From positions 248,001 through 312,000 of the forward strand of contig JALSGS010000034.1 in the NCBI GenBank assembly GCA_026982695.1: DNA of 64,000 bases, in the 5' to 3' direction. The notes beneath the pieces are model-generated. The model did not search any database and was not told where the DNA came from. It saw only the letters and a list, made by a program, of their open reading frames with translations. Shown one piece after another: positions 43,549 to 52,529 of the stretch. Within the stretch, counting starts at the first letter, position 1, and the number at the start of each line of letters is the position of its first letter. Position numbers and translations under genes: made by a program. Origin of the DNA: Saprospiraceae bacterium. GTDB lineage: Bacteria; Bacteroidota; Bacteroidia; Chitinophagales; Saprospiraceae.

Positions 43549-43888
43549 CGTCAGGTGATTGATTCTGAGGTTTAGTATGAAGGATAAGATTTGAGGCAAA
43601 GGTACTCAAAGCATGTGCCTATCAGCGTTAATGCTTTCTTAATACAAACTTTTTTCAGAAACCAAGCGACCAAGTATTTATAATCTCGTGTATGGCATTG
43701 GTGGGAGTGATGGAATCTACCTGTCGGTTAAGAGGCGATAAGATCATAGTGAGGTGTGTTATGGCAATCCTTCTCGTGAAATGATGAACATTCGGCTTTC
43801 TTCCCTGTAGCGGATTCTTTGCCAAAGCTGCCTAACAGGGAAGAAGATTAAATGTGTAAGCTCGAAACAGTATGTTGGGTACAACTTG
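43549..43888. other. Gap between the DUF5916 gene and the small membrane protein
   Basis: About 340 bp without a supported gene. The main feature is a perfect 11-bp stem TTCTTCCCTGT/ACAGGGAAGAA (43798-43808 with 43835-43845) without a T-run on either strand. Confidence 0.5.
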
Positions 43889-44188
43889 CTATGTCAATGT
43901 GCTCAAAATGCCTATATAGGCTAGCCAATTTTTGCGCTTTTTTAGTGCCTTTGGCTCCAATAGTCCAGCCACAAGCGACCAGGTGTTGAGAATACAGAAG
44001 AGATAGATGAGGGTAGCCAGTTCCGTGAGAAAGGTGTCGATTTTGTGCTTTTGCTGTACTAAGACAAGCAAAGTGGTCATGAGCAGGGCGAGGGTAGGTG
44101 CCAGCACAAAGTAATCCTTTAAGTTGGAACCCAACGAAAGTGTTTGTGCATAGTGATATTCAATAAAATGAAAACAAGTAAATGACAT
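43889..44188 (-). CDS. Hypothetical small membrane protein
   Basis: 99 residues from the ATG at 44188; an in-frame ATG at 44263 would add 25 residues. There are two or three hydrophobic helices (about 27-46, 56-77 and 87-99), with KKRKNW between the last two. No family was recognised. It is divergent from the symporter gene. Coding is supported by the even hydrophobic pattern only. Confidence 0.45.
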   Translation of the reverse strand: MSFTCFHFIEYHYAQTLSLGSNLKDYFVLAPTLALLMTTLLVLVQQKHKIDTFLTELATLIYLFCILNTWSLVAGLLEPKALKKRKNWLAYIGILSTLT

Positions 44189-44362
44189 TTCTTCTTCATT
44201 GCTGAATGATACTAAAGCCAAAGGAGGTGAATGGTTGCCCAGTCCCATTTTCCTAAGTGCCACTTCATTGGGTATACAATTGAGCGCTCGAAGTTGATCC
44301 TTTTTGACAGTATAGTGCGATACGAGAAAAATTGTTTGCTTACGGCATCAAAACGAAAAGCC

Positions 44363-45928
44363 ATGCATTGGATTGATTATTTGGTAATAGCCACCTATTC
44401 AATAGGCTTGTTGGGGTTGGGATACGTTTTCCGACAACACCGCAATAAGCACGACTATTTTTTGGGTAGTCGCAGCTTTGGCTGGTTTTCAATGGGTATG
44501 TCGGTGATGGCTTCTCAGCTCTCAGCCATCAGTTTTATCAGTGCTGCTGCGTTTGTAGGTATGAAGCAGGGTGGTGGCATGCAGTGGCTTACCTTTGAGT
44601 TTGCGGTGCCGTTAGCCATGATATTTCTCATAATCGTATTGGTACCACCTCTTTATCGAGCGGGTATTGTGAGTATTTATGCGTGGTTGGAGCAGCGCTA
44701 TAGCCTCACGACTCGCTTGCTCATCAGTGCGGTCTTTCAGTTTAGTCGGGCCTTTGCCACAGGCATTATGATTTATACGGTAGCTTTGGTGTTGGCTTCG
44801 GTGATGGCTATTCCCATGTGGCAGACCATTCTGTTATCGGGATTAGTGACCATCATCTATTCCTGGCAGGGCGGCATGAAAGCTGTCGTGTGGGGCGATG
44901 TGATTCAGATGATTATTTTGTTGATGGGCATTGTTTTGTGCATCGGGTACGGGCTAGAGCTACAAGGCGGTTGGGAGGCTTTTGTCGCTAAGGTAGATCG
45001 CCAACAGTTGGAAGCCGTGCCCTTCAATTGGGGTATGGGGCACGATGCTTCGTTTGGCTTTTGGCCTATGCTCATCGGCGGTTTCTTTTTATACATCAGT
45101 TATTATGGCTGCGATCAGAGTCAGGCCCAGCGTGCCCTTTCGGGTAAAAGCCTCAAAGAAGTGCGCCGTGCTTTGCTGTTCAACGGGCTATTTCGCTTTC
45201 CCGTTACGCTGGCCTATTGTTTTATGGGCCTGATTGTGGGCACCTTTGCCTTTGCCACGCCCGAGTTTTTGGAGCAGATTCCCGCCGATCAGCCCGATCG
45301 CATGATTCCGTTGTTTATTATCAACTATTTGCCTGTGGGCATGGTAGGGTTGCTCTTAGTGGCCATTTTGGCTGCGGCGATGTCGTCGCTCTCGTCGGCT
45401 ATCAACTCACTCAGTGCTGCTACTTTGGAAGACTTTGTGGCTAGGCGACGGCAGCTAAGTGCGCAACAGCAAGTACAGTGGTCGCGTTGGCTGACACTTG
45501 CATGGGGGATGGCCTGTATCGGATTGGCTTTTAGTGCTGGTCGCATAGCGCCTACAGTGATCGAAGCTATCAACAAAGTGGGATCTGCCTTTTACGGCCC
45601 CATTGTAGGCACTTTTATTATGGGCATGCTCAGCCATCGCGTGCATGCACGCGCTATTAACATCGGTTTAGTAGTAGGTGTGTTAGTCAATCTGGTGATC
45701 TGGCAAGCAGACCTGCCCATCTTTTGGATCTGGTGGAACTTTATCGGTGCAGCTATTACAATGATTTTGGGTTGGGGGCTCAGCTTTATATGGCTGCCCG
45801 TTGTAAGCAGTGCGCTACACTTACCTGATCGGCAAATAGATAAATGGTGGGTGCCCGAAAATGGCGTATTGCTCGCCTGGTTTGTGCTGATCGTGTGGTT
45901 CAGTTTGCACCTGAAAGATTGGTTTTAG
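44363..45928 (+). CDS. Sodium:solute symporter (SSS family)
   Basis: 521 residues from the ATG at 44363 (MHWIDYLVIATYSIGL), which starts directly in the first TM helix; a 44-residue upstream extension is polar and not expected. About thirteen TM helices. Family parts are FRQHRNKHDYFLGSRSF after TM1, SAISFISAAAFVGMKQGGG (sodium-site helix), GCDQSQAQRALSGKS and AAAMSSLSSAINSLSAATLEDF. It couples substrate uptake to sodium; the substrate is unknown. It is followed by dnaE on the same strand. Confidence 0.9.
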   Translation: MHWIDYLVIATYSIGLLGLGYVFRQHRNKHDYFLGSRSFGWFSMGMSVMASQLSAISFISAAAFVGMKQGGGMQWLTFEFAVPLAMIFLIIVLVPPLYRAGIVSIYAWLEQRYSLTTRLLISAVFQFSRAFATGIMIYTVALVLASVMAIPMWQTILLSGLVTIIYSWQGGMKAVVWGDVIQMIILLMGIVLCIGYGLELQGGWEAFVAKVDRQQLEAVPFNWGMGHDASFGFWPMLIGGFFLYISYYGCDQSQAQRALSGKSLKEVRRALLFNGLFRFPVTLAYCFMGLIVGTFAFATPEFLEQIPADQPDRMIPLFIINYLPVGMVGLLLVAILAAAMSSLSSAINSLSAATLEDFVARRRQLSAQQQVQWSRWLTLAWGMACIGLAFSAGRIAPTVIEAINKVGSAFYGPIVGTFIMGMLSHRVHARAINIGLVVGVLVNLVIWQADLPIFWIWWNFIGAAITMILGWGLSFIWLPVVSSALHLPDRQIDKWWVPENGVLLAWFVLIVWFSLHLKDWF

Positions 45929-45940
45929 TCTTTCGGCAAA
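45928..45940 (+). repeat. Near copy of the dispersed word (GTCTTTCGGCAAA)
   Basis: One mismatch to GCCTTTCGGCAAA. It overlaps the last base of the symporter stop codon and is otherwise intergenic, which shows that the word is not limited to coding sequence. Confidence 0.5.
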
Positions 45941-46008
45941 AAGCCCAACTCGTCGTACAAAGGCGTGCGATTTGGTCGCGCCTATCTAAATGTGATTGAG
46001 AAAGGCTA

Positions 46009-46016
46009 TACTTTTG
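46009..46016 (+). promoter_or_regulatory. -7 box TACTTTTG for dnaE
   Basis: A perfect TAnnTTTG 48 bp before the dnaE ATG. No clear -33 element at the right spacing. Confidence 0.45.
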
Positions 46017-46064
46017 GGGTATGGACTGATCTTTTTTTCACGAAATGAAAAAGCGCGTTTTGCC

Positions 46065-49000
46065 ATGCCCGAATTTGTACATCTACACTGCCACACTCAA
46101 TACTCCTTGCTCGATGGGGCCAGCTCCATCGAAGGGATGATGGCCAAAGCCAAGGCTGATGGGCAGAAAGGCGTCGCCCTAACCGACCATGGTAACATGT
46201 TCGGCGCATTCAAATTTGTAGCTGAAGCTGAAAAACAAGGCCTCAAACCCATAGTGGGCTGCGAGTTCTATTTAGTCGAAGATCGACATCGCAAGAGCTT
46301 CTCGCGTAACAAGGGCGAGCAGGACGTGCGTTACCATCAATTGCTATTGGCCAAGAATGCGCAAGGCTATCAAAATCTCATCAAGCTGTGTTCTTTGGGC
46401 TTTATCGAAGGCTTTTACAGCAAATATCCGCGTATCGACAAAGAGCTTATTGCGCAGTATCACGAGGGCCTCATCGCCACTTCCTGTTGCATTGGTGCTG
46501 AGATTCCTCAAACCATCTTAAAGGGCGATATTGCCCGTGCAGAAGCATTGTTGCGTTGGTGGATCGACTTGTTTGGCGACGACTTCTATATTGAGCTACA
46601 ACGCCATCGAGGCCTAGACAACATCGATGGCAGTGGCATGAGCCAAGAAAACGTCAATCAGGTGCTGTTGGGCTTTGCCAAAAAGTACAACCTCAAGGTA
46701 ATTGCCACCAACGATGCACATTACCTCGAAGAAGACGACGCGCTGCCGCACGATATCTTGCTGGCCATCAATACGGGCTCGCATCTTGAAGATCAAGATC
46801 GCTTTCGCTTCCCCAGCTCCGACTTCTATTTCAAGACGCAAGAAGAAATGAATCGCCTGTTTGCCGATGTACCACAGGCTATTGACTACACGATGGAGAT
46901 CTACGACAAGGTGAGCCCCCTCAAGTTAGCACGTGATGTGCTTTTGCCCGCCTTCCCCATTCCTGCTGAATTTGATAGCCAAGAGGACTATCTGCACCAT
47001 TTAACTTTGGAAGGGGCTCATCGTCGTTACGGCAAGCCCCTATCTCCACAGGTGCGTGAGCGCATCAATTTTGAGCTCAAGGTGATCACAGAATCGGGAT
47101 ATGCGGGTTATTTTCTCATCGTTCAGGACTTTACAAAAGTAGCGCGCCAGTTGGGCGTATGGGTCGGTCCGGGGCGTGGTTCGGCTGCAGGATCAGCAGT
47201 GGCGTACTGCTTGGGCATTACCAATGTAGATCCCATCAAATACGATTTGTTGTTTGAGCGCTTCCTCAATCCCGAGCGCGTTAGCATGCCCGATATCGAT
47301 ATCGACTTTGACGACGAAGGGCGCGAGCGCGTCATCAATTATGTAGTAGAAAAATACGGCCGCAACAACGTGGCGCAGATTATCACCTATGGCACCATGG
47401 CGGCCAAATTGTCGTTGCGCGATGTGGGGCGCGTGATGAACATCCCATTGGCTAAAGTAGATGAAGTGGCCAAAACCTTCCCCCAGGCCTTGGGCGTGAG
47501 TTTGCGCGATGTGTTGGCTGAACCCGACTTGCCCCAAAAGCTCAAGGACAAGCTACCACCCGATGACATTGAGCGCGCGTACAAATTTCGGCAGTTAGCC
47601 AAGAGCACCGATGAGGTAGCTGAGATGATCCGCAATGCTGCACGCCTTGAGGGCTCAGTGCGCAATACGGGTATTCATGCGTGTGGCATTGTCATCACTC
47701 CCGATGACATTACCAATTACGTGCCCGTAGCTGTGTCGAAAGACTCCGACTTGCTGGTTACTCAGTTTGACAATAGCGTAGCCGAACAAGCTGGCCTACT
47801 CAAAATGGACTTTCTCGGTCTCAAGACGCTTACAATCATCAAGGATGCTTGCCGCATTGTAGAAGAGGTGCACGGCGTACACATAGATCCCGATCAAATT
47901 CCTTTAGACGACGAAAAAACATACGAACTCTTTCAGCGTGGTGAGACCATTGGGCTGTTTCAATACGAGAGTGCAGGCATGCAAAAATATCTGCGCGAAC
48001 TGAAGCCCACCCGATTCGAAGATCTCATCGCGATGAATGCCCTGTATCGGCCTGGTCCCTTGGCTTATATTCCCGACTTTATCGACTGCAAGCATGGGCG
48101 CAAGCCCATTGCCTACGACTTGCCCGAGATGGAAGAATTCCTCAAGGAGACTTATGGCATCACCGTCTACCAAGAGCAAGTGATGTTGCTTTCGCAAAAA
48201 CTGGCCGGCTTTACCAAGGGGCAAGCCGATGCCTTGCGCAAAGCTATGGGCAAGAAAAAGAAAAAGATCCTCGATGAACTATATCCGCTCTTTATAGAGG
48301 GAGGCATGCAGCGGGGGCACCCCAAAAAGATACTCGAAAAGGTTTGGAAAGACTGGGAGGCTTTTGCATCCTATGCGTTCAACAAGTCGCATTCTACTTG
48401 CTATGCCTTGTTGGCGTATCAAACGGGGTACCTCAAGGCGCACTACCCCGCCGCTTTTATGGCTTCGGTCCTGACACACAACAAGAGCTCCATAGATAAA
48501 ATCCACTTCTTCTTGCGCGAGTGCCGTCGCATGGGCATTGAAGTGTTGGGACCCGATATCAACGAAAGCCAATCGGACTTTACCGTCAACAAGTCGGGGC
48601 AGATTCGCTTTGGCCTCTCGGCCTTGAAGGGTGTGGGAGAAGGTCCAGTAGAGGCTATACTCGAAGAGCGCAAAAAAAATGGGCCTTTTAAGACCATATA
48701 CGACTTGGTGAGCCGATTGGACTTGCGCCGCATCAACAAAAAAGTAATGGAAGCATTGGCCATAGGCGGCGCTCTTGATTGTTTTGAAGACATAGACAGA
48801 GCCCAATACTTCGCCCCTTCTGAAAAATATAGCTCCTTTATTGAGCATCTACTCCGCTACGGGCAGGCAGTGCAAGCCCAAAAGGCACAAGCTAGCATGT
48901 CGCTCTTTGGCGGTACTGACGAAGTGCTCGTGCCTCAACCCCTACCGCCAGAGGCCGACCCCTGGCCCCTGATCGAAAAGCTAGAGCGCGAAAAAGAGGT

Positions 49001-49601
49001 GGCAGGCATTTATGTAAGTGGCCATCCGCTAGACGAGTATCGGATGGAAGTGGCGCACTTTACCAACTGCACGCTCGACAAGGTAATGGAACAACCTCCA
49101 GGTCGCCCACTTAAAGTGGCGGGCATTGTCAGTAAGGCCTGGCACCGCATCTCACAGCGAGGCACGGGCTATGGCCATTTTGCCATTAGTGATTTCAATG
49201 GCACGTTGGAGTTTGCCCTTTTTAGCGAAGACTATCAGAAATTCAAAGCCTTTTTTGAACCTGGCCAGTGTCTGTTTATAGAAGGAAGCGTCGAGCTACG
49301 CTACAAAAGCGATGAGAAGCAGTTTCGCGTGCGCAAAGTCATGCTCTTGGAAAGCGTAGGGCAGCAGTTGGGCAAGAGCATCAGTGTGCGCATCGAATTG
49401 GCCCAACTCAACGAACAACTGCTCGACGAGTTTGAACGCGTTTGCCGAACGCATCCCGGTCCGCACCAGCTCAAGCTGGTCGTAGTCGATAAGCAAGAGC
49501 GCATCGCACTGCCTTTTGTGGCCAAAGCCTTTAAAGTACAACTTGGCCCTCAGCTTACTGAGGCATTCGACCAGCTCAAGCTAGCTTGGAAGCTCAATTG
49601 A
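46065..49601 (+). CDS. dnaE: DNA polymerase III alpha subunit, DnaE1
   Basis: 1178 residues starting MPEFVHLHCHTQYSLLDGA; a TTG-started upstream extension over the promoter is rejected. The PHP domain is first (HLHCHTQYSLLDGAS, ALTDHGNMFG). The catalytic aspartates are in PDIDIDFDDEGRERV (palm domain, about residue 410). Helix-hairpin-helix and OB-fold regions follow (RFGLSALKGVG; VAGIVSKAWHRIS). It is the replicative polymerase catalytic subunit. The length and order match the usual DnaE1. No other replication genes are adjacent. Confidence 0.97.
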   Translation: MPEFVHLHCHTQYSLLDGASSIEGMMAKAKADGQKGVALTDHGNMFGAFKFVAEAEKQGLKPIVGCEFYLVEDRHRKSFSRNKGEQDVRYHQLLLAKNAQGYQNLIKLCSLGFIEGFYSKYPRIDKELIAQYHEGLIATSCCIGAEIPQTILKGDIARAEALLRWWIDLFGDDFYIELQRHRGLDNIDGSGMSQENVNQVLLGFAKKYNLKVIATNDAHYLEEDDALPHDILLAINTGSHLEDQDRFRFPSSDFYFKTQEEMNRLFADVPQAIDYTMEIYDKVSPLKLARDVLLPAFPIPAEFDSQEDYLHHLTLEGAHRRYGKPLSPQVRERINFELKVITESGYAGYFLIVQDFTKVARQLGVWVGPGRGSAAGSAVAYCLGITNVDPIKYDLLFERFLNPERVSMPDIDIDFDDEGRERVINYVVEKYGRNNVAQIITYGTMAAKLSLRDVGRVMNIPLAKVDEVAKTFPQALGVSLRDVLAEPDLPQKLKDKLPPDDIERAYKFRQLAKSTDEVAEMIRNAARLEGSVRNTGIHACGIVITPDDITNYVPVAVSKDSDLLVTQFDNSVAEQAGLLKMDFLGLKTLTIIKDACRIVEEVHGVHIDPDQIPLDDEKTYELFQRGETIGLFQYESAGMQKYLRELKPTRFEDLIAMNALYRPGPLAYIPDFIDCKHGRKPIAYDLPEMEEFLKETYGITVYQEQVMLLSQKLAGFTKGQADALRKAMGKKKKKILDELYPLFIEGGMQRGHPKKILEKVWKDWEAFASYAFNKSHSTCYALLAYQTGYLKAHYPAAFMASVLTHNKSSIDKIHFFLRECRRMGIEVLGPDINESQSDFTVNKSGQIRFGLSALKGVGEGPVEAILEERKKNGPFKTIYDLVSRLDLRRINKKVMEALAIGGALDCFEDIDRAQYFAPSEKYSSFIEHLLRYGQAVQAQKAQASMSLFGGTDEVLVPQPLPPEADPWPLIEKLEREKEVAGIYVSGHPLDEYRMEVAHFTNCTLDKVMEQPPGRPLKVAGIVSKAWHRISQRGTGYGHFAISDFNGTLEFALFSEDYQKFKAFFEPGQCLFIEGSVELRYKSDEKQFRVRKVMLLESVGQQLGKSISVRIELAQLNEQLLDEFERVCRTHPGPHQLKLVVVDKQERIALPFVAKAFKVQLGPQLTEAFDQLKLAWKLN

Positions 49602-49607
49602 GCAGAT

Positions 49608-49991
49608 TTATTGGCGTGTTGAAATGTTGCTGAGATCCGAGCGGCGTTCTAAAATAAAATGAATGGTGGGTTGAGCCTCAGGTGAGCTCCTGTAAATATA
49701 GCTGTCCAGATACTTCCAGCCATTGTGGTAAAAAAGATTGAGCGCTTCCATCATCGTGTTGAGCTTCAATGGCTTGCCCGAGCTGTCGGTTAGTTTATCT
49801 ACACCCCAATGGCCGTATTTCTGGCCAAAATCTACTTGAATGCGCACTTTGGTGCCCCAAATGTTGCTTTGTCCTACTATTTCAATGTAGTGGATGGGCA
49901 GGTTATTGATGTTTTCTCCTTTAATGAGAATTTGGCTGTAGGCGATCGATCCCATACCTACAAAGAATACGATGAGCAAAAAGTGTTTCAT
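49608..49991 (-). CDS. Hypothetical secreted protein
   Basis: 127 residues with a signal peptide (about 1-19, ending AYSQ). The mature part is a small alpha/beta domain with VRIQVDFGQKYGHW and EALNLFYHNGWKYLDSYIY; the last motif is like those in small Bacteroidota proteins that lack a name. It is convergent with dnaE (6-bp gap). Function unknown. Confidence 0.65.
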   Translation of the reverse strand: MKHFLLIVFFVGMGSIAYSQILIKGENINNLPIHYIEIVGQSNIWGTKVRIQVDFGQKYGHWGVDKLTDSSGKPLKLNTMMEALNLFYHNGWKYLDSYIYRSSPEAQPTIHFILERRSDLSNISTRQ

Positions 49992-50138
49992 GGTTATAGG
50001 ATTTAACAGCGTAAATAAAAATACAAGTGAAGATATTTGGCCATCTAAATCGCAAGTGATTGTGTCAGGCTCTTTGCAAAACTTTATCGGATAATAAAGA
50101 CTTTTACTTTAGAATACAGTAAGAAGATGTGTTAAATC

Positions 50139-50169
50139 TTGTAGTACACAAAAATGATCGCTAACTTTG
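50139..50169 (+). promoter_or_regulatory. tRNA promoter TTG-N20-TAACTTTG
   Basis: TTG at 50139-50141 and the perfect -7 box TAACTTTG at 50162-50169 lie 16 bp before the tRNA. This is the best two-part Bacteroidota promoter in the window. Confidence 0.75.
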
Positions 50170-50185
50170 CGCCGCAATTGTGCAT

Positions 50186-50259
50186 GGTCCCTTAGCTCAG
50201 TTGGTTAGAGCACCTGACTCATAATCAGGGGGTCGCAGGTTCGAGCCCTGCAGGGACCA
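50186..50259 (+). tRNA. tRNA with anticodon CAT (Ile2 or elongator Met)
   Basis: A full cloverleaf of 74 bases. The acceptor GGTCCCT pairs with AGGGACC, the D arm contains AGCTCAGTTGGTTAGAGC, the anticodon arm is CCTGA-CTCATAA-TCAGG, and the T arm is GCAGG-TTCGAGC-CCTGC. The discriminator base is A and CCA is not encoded. A CAT anticodon is read as Met, or as Ile when TilS makes lysidine. The C4-G69 and C5-G68 acceptor pairs, known TilS determinants in E. coli tRNA-Ile2, favour Ile2. Confidence 0.93.
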
Positions 50260-50265
50260 CACTTT

Positions 50266-50292
50266 AAGCGACGCATAGGCGTCGCTTTTTTT
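50266..50292 (+). terminator. Terminator of the tRNA gene
   Basis: The stem AAGCGACGC/GCGTCGCTT (50266-50274 with 50279-50287), a 4-base loop and a T-run lie 6 bp after the tRNA. On the other strand it overlaps the end of the DUF3089 remnant. Confidence 0.88.
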
Positions 50293-51213
50293 ATATGCCG
50301 TGCAGCCAGAAAGGTGGCTGCGCGTTGCATGGCATTTGCTCGTACATTAGCGTAATAGTAAGTTGTAATCGGCAATATGGTAGTTGCGCCTTAGCAGAAA
50401 AATGCTGCCGGCGAAACGCGGCTTGTGCACCTACAGTAGCCCCTTCATGAACTTGCGCATCAGCAATCCCTGGCCATAGCTTGTCGAACGATCGCAGTAC
50501 GATGCCCTTGTTCCACTGTGCAGGTACCAGCTCTGGATCGGTTGTCCATCGCAAGGGGTTGATGCAGGCAATGTGCTGGCCACGAACGTACTTGCGCGGT
50601 ACAAAACCGTGGAGGAAGCTGTGCCAAAATACAAAGCACCCTGTCTGCTGAGGAGAGGTACAGAGAGGTATAGTTGCATAGGTATCTATCCGAATAGGCC
50701 ACCCCACTAGATAAGCAGCTACCAGTTGGTGTTGGAGTGGTTGGCCATCGAAAAATTCCTTGAGTAGTGGTACAGCATAGCGGCTTCCCTCACTATGAGC
50801 TGCAATGATGATAGGATGCCCCCCATTATAATGTGCTAAGTAGTATTGAAAAGCCGTGCGCACATCAGCATAGGCCATATATAGCGCATGTCGCTATATC
50901 AGAAGAGGTGTAGAACACGCGCAAATGTGCTTACCGATAACGGGAGCAAATACGTGCCCTGCACCATTGAATATGCTGGCTTGATGCCTAATGATCGTTT
51001 CGTCCGTTTTTCGATTGACCTTAGCGTCGTGCAAGTCGGCATTCCACGATTTTCTGCTGCCAGTGTATGTAGTATTATGTAGTGGGATGGATGAAGAACA
51101 CATCCACTTGTGCTGATGCCTAGCGTGCGATCAGCCTCATCGACCTTTTGAGGCAGAGCAGCATATAGCAGTGCTATAGTCGGATGCTAAGGGAAAATGC
51201 GCTGGGTTAGCTC
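50285..51213 (-). pseudogene. Decayed DUF3089 family (alpha/beta-hydrolase-like) gene
   Basis: Pieces of one DUF3089 protein occur in order on the - strand but in different frames. They are YAALPQKVDEADRT (about 51125-51167), VDVFFIHPTT (51080-51108), YTGSRKSWNADLHDAKVNRK to FNGAGHVFAP (about 50960-51065), RYR-stop-AHLRVFYT (about 50907-50945), the long open stretch AYADVRTAFQYYLAHY to DAQVHEG (about 50440-50875), and then NYHIADYN (about 50357-50385) and ANVRANAMQRAA (about 50300-50345), each frame-shifted. A 10-bp duplication (TATGTAGT at 51066-51073 and 51076-51083) explains one break, and a Q-to-stop change another. The enzyme, when intact, has an AHSEGS-like nucleophile elbow, still visible. 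Not a functional gene. Confidence 0.85.
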
Positions 51214-51438
51214 CTTATTTGAGGGCAGTATGGTAGGAAAGCAATGGTCCCAAATAGCGGAATAAAAGGCAAATGCGCATGGCAATAAATAATTAGATGG
51301 GTAAAAGACATCAAATTGAAACTCGTTGCTACTGAGCAGCAAAAGTATAGAGGTGGAAAAAGTGTAAAGTGGCATTAATCCATAAGCATTCATTTGTCAT
51401 CAATACCAATACTATGCTTTTTCATTATACTTTAAAAT

Positions 51439-52471
51439 AAGAGACCTATACGTCATATTTTGACTCTGTTTACTATCTGTATAAGTGGACTTTTTATCTC
51501 AGCTTTTAGCCAACATGGCGTAGGTTCTAACTGGGGAGCCGAAGTGGCGCTTCCCCTTTCCAATCCCGAGGGAAGCCAACGAGGGGGGTGTATAACAAAG
51601 TTGTCGTGACCAGTACGGGCAAGGTGGTCGTCTTGACCAATGAATTAGATACAGATAGTGGTCAATTGCTCGGCAGTTATTTCACCACTTCTATGGACAG
51701 TGGTCAAACGTGGAGCGCACCACTACAAGTGATTCCCATGACGTGGGTTATTGGGGGCAACAGCCCAAAAATCGCTATCGATCCCAACGATCGTATTTAT
51801 GTGCTTTTTGCTGCTAAGCTGCCAGCAGGGCTATTTGTCAGTAAGTACGATAGTAATCTAAACTTACTGATTGACACGGTACAAATTGCACCCTCTTTTC
51901 AGTATACCCATTGGACACCGCATATCACAGTGGATGCACAAGGCCGCTTGCATGTTATATGGCACGAAGGAGATCACAAAAAGGGCGAGCAATCTGAGGT
52001 GTACTATTGCCGAGCGTAGATGGCGGCCAAACTTGGTCTACCCCTGAATTTGCTACTGATCAGGGCGATAACGCAGTGGGATTTAAATCCATGGCTTTGT
52101 TCCCAAATGGTGACCTGGCACTCAACTATGAGGTAGAGCTTAGCCCAGGAGTGAGGCGAGTGTTTTTTCGCAAATGCACCGCCGATATGACCACCTTACT
52201 GCAAGCCCCTACAGTGCCTTTCGGCAAATGGCGCCTCTATCCCAACCCCACTACTACGGGTATGCTCTATGTGGCATTGCCAGATGACAAGCCGCGATAT
52301 GCTCGGCTGTATGATACAACAGGACAACTAGTCGAGATGCGGATACTTGCCTCATCCAATGCTCTATTCGATTGGAGTCATCTGCCCAATGGCTGGTGCT
52401 GGTTGGAAGTAGAAAACTTGGGTGGACGTACTGTGTTATTTATTCAATCGGTGAAGCGAATTAAAAAATGA
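51439..52471 (+). pseudogene. Frameshifted secreted BNR/sialidase-like protein with T9SS sorting domain
   Basis: Three consecutive frames make one protein. Frame one (51439-51587) has a signal peptide ending SAFSQ and the mature start HGVGSNWGAEVALPL. Frame two (51588-52018) has BNR-like repeats (TSMDSGQTWSAP). Frame three (52007-52471) has SVDGGQTWSTP and a T9SS type A sorting domain (WRLYPNPTTTGMLYVALP). The first break is in a run of six G at 51583-51588, where seven would keep the frame. The second is near 52008, where one base is missing. No ATG opens frame one; a TTG at 51460 or a lost ATG near 51436 is possible. Decay or sequencing error are both open. Confidence 0.78.
52216..52228 (+). 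repeat. Dispersed word GCCTTTCGGCAAA, exact copy (15-mer form)
   Basis: Extended to GCCTTTCGGCAAATG. It lies in the broken BNR gene just before its sorting domain, read as PFGKW. Confidence 0.85.
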
Positions 52472-52502
52472 GATGTATGGCTGAAGAGCAGCCATACATC
52501 TC
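52463..52502 (-). terminator. Terminator between two convergent genes
   Basis: A perfect 13-bp stem GAGATGTATGGCT/AGCCATACATCTC (52470-52482 with 52490-52502). On the - strand it is followed by ATTTTTT, so it ends the PKD protein gene; it also overlaps the end of the + strand gene. Confidence 0.85.
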
Positions 52503-52529
52503 GTGGTGGATTTCTTTACATGAAAAATG

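Noticed and set aside
48279-48848. Long open frame (189 codons) on the - strand inside dnaE
   Set aside because: It is fully inside a clear dnaE reading frame, has no start context, and its protein shows no family pattern; it is a shadow of dnaE codon use.
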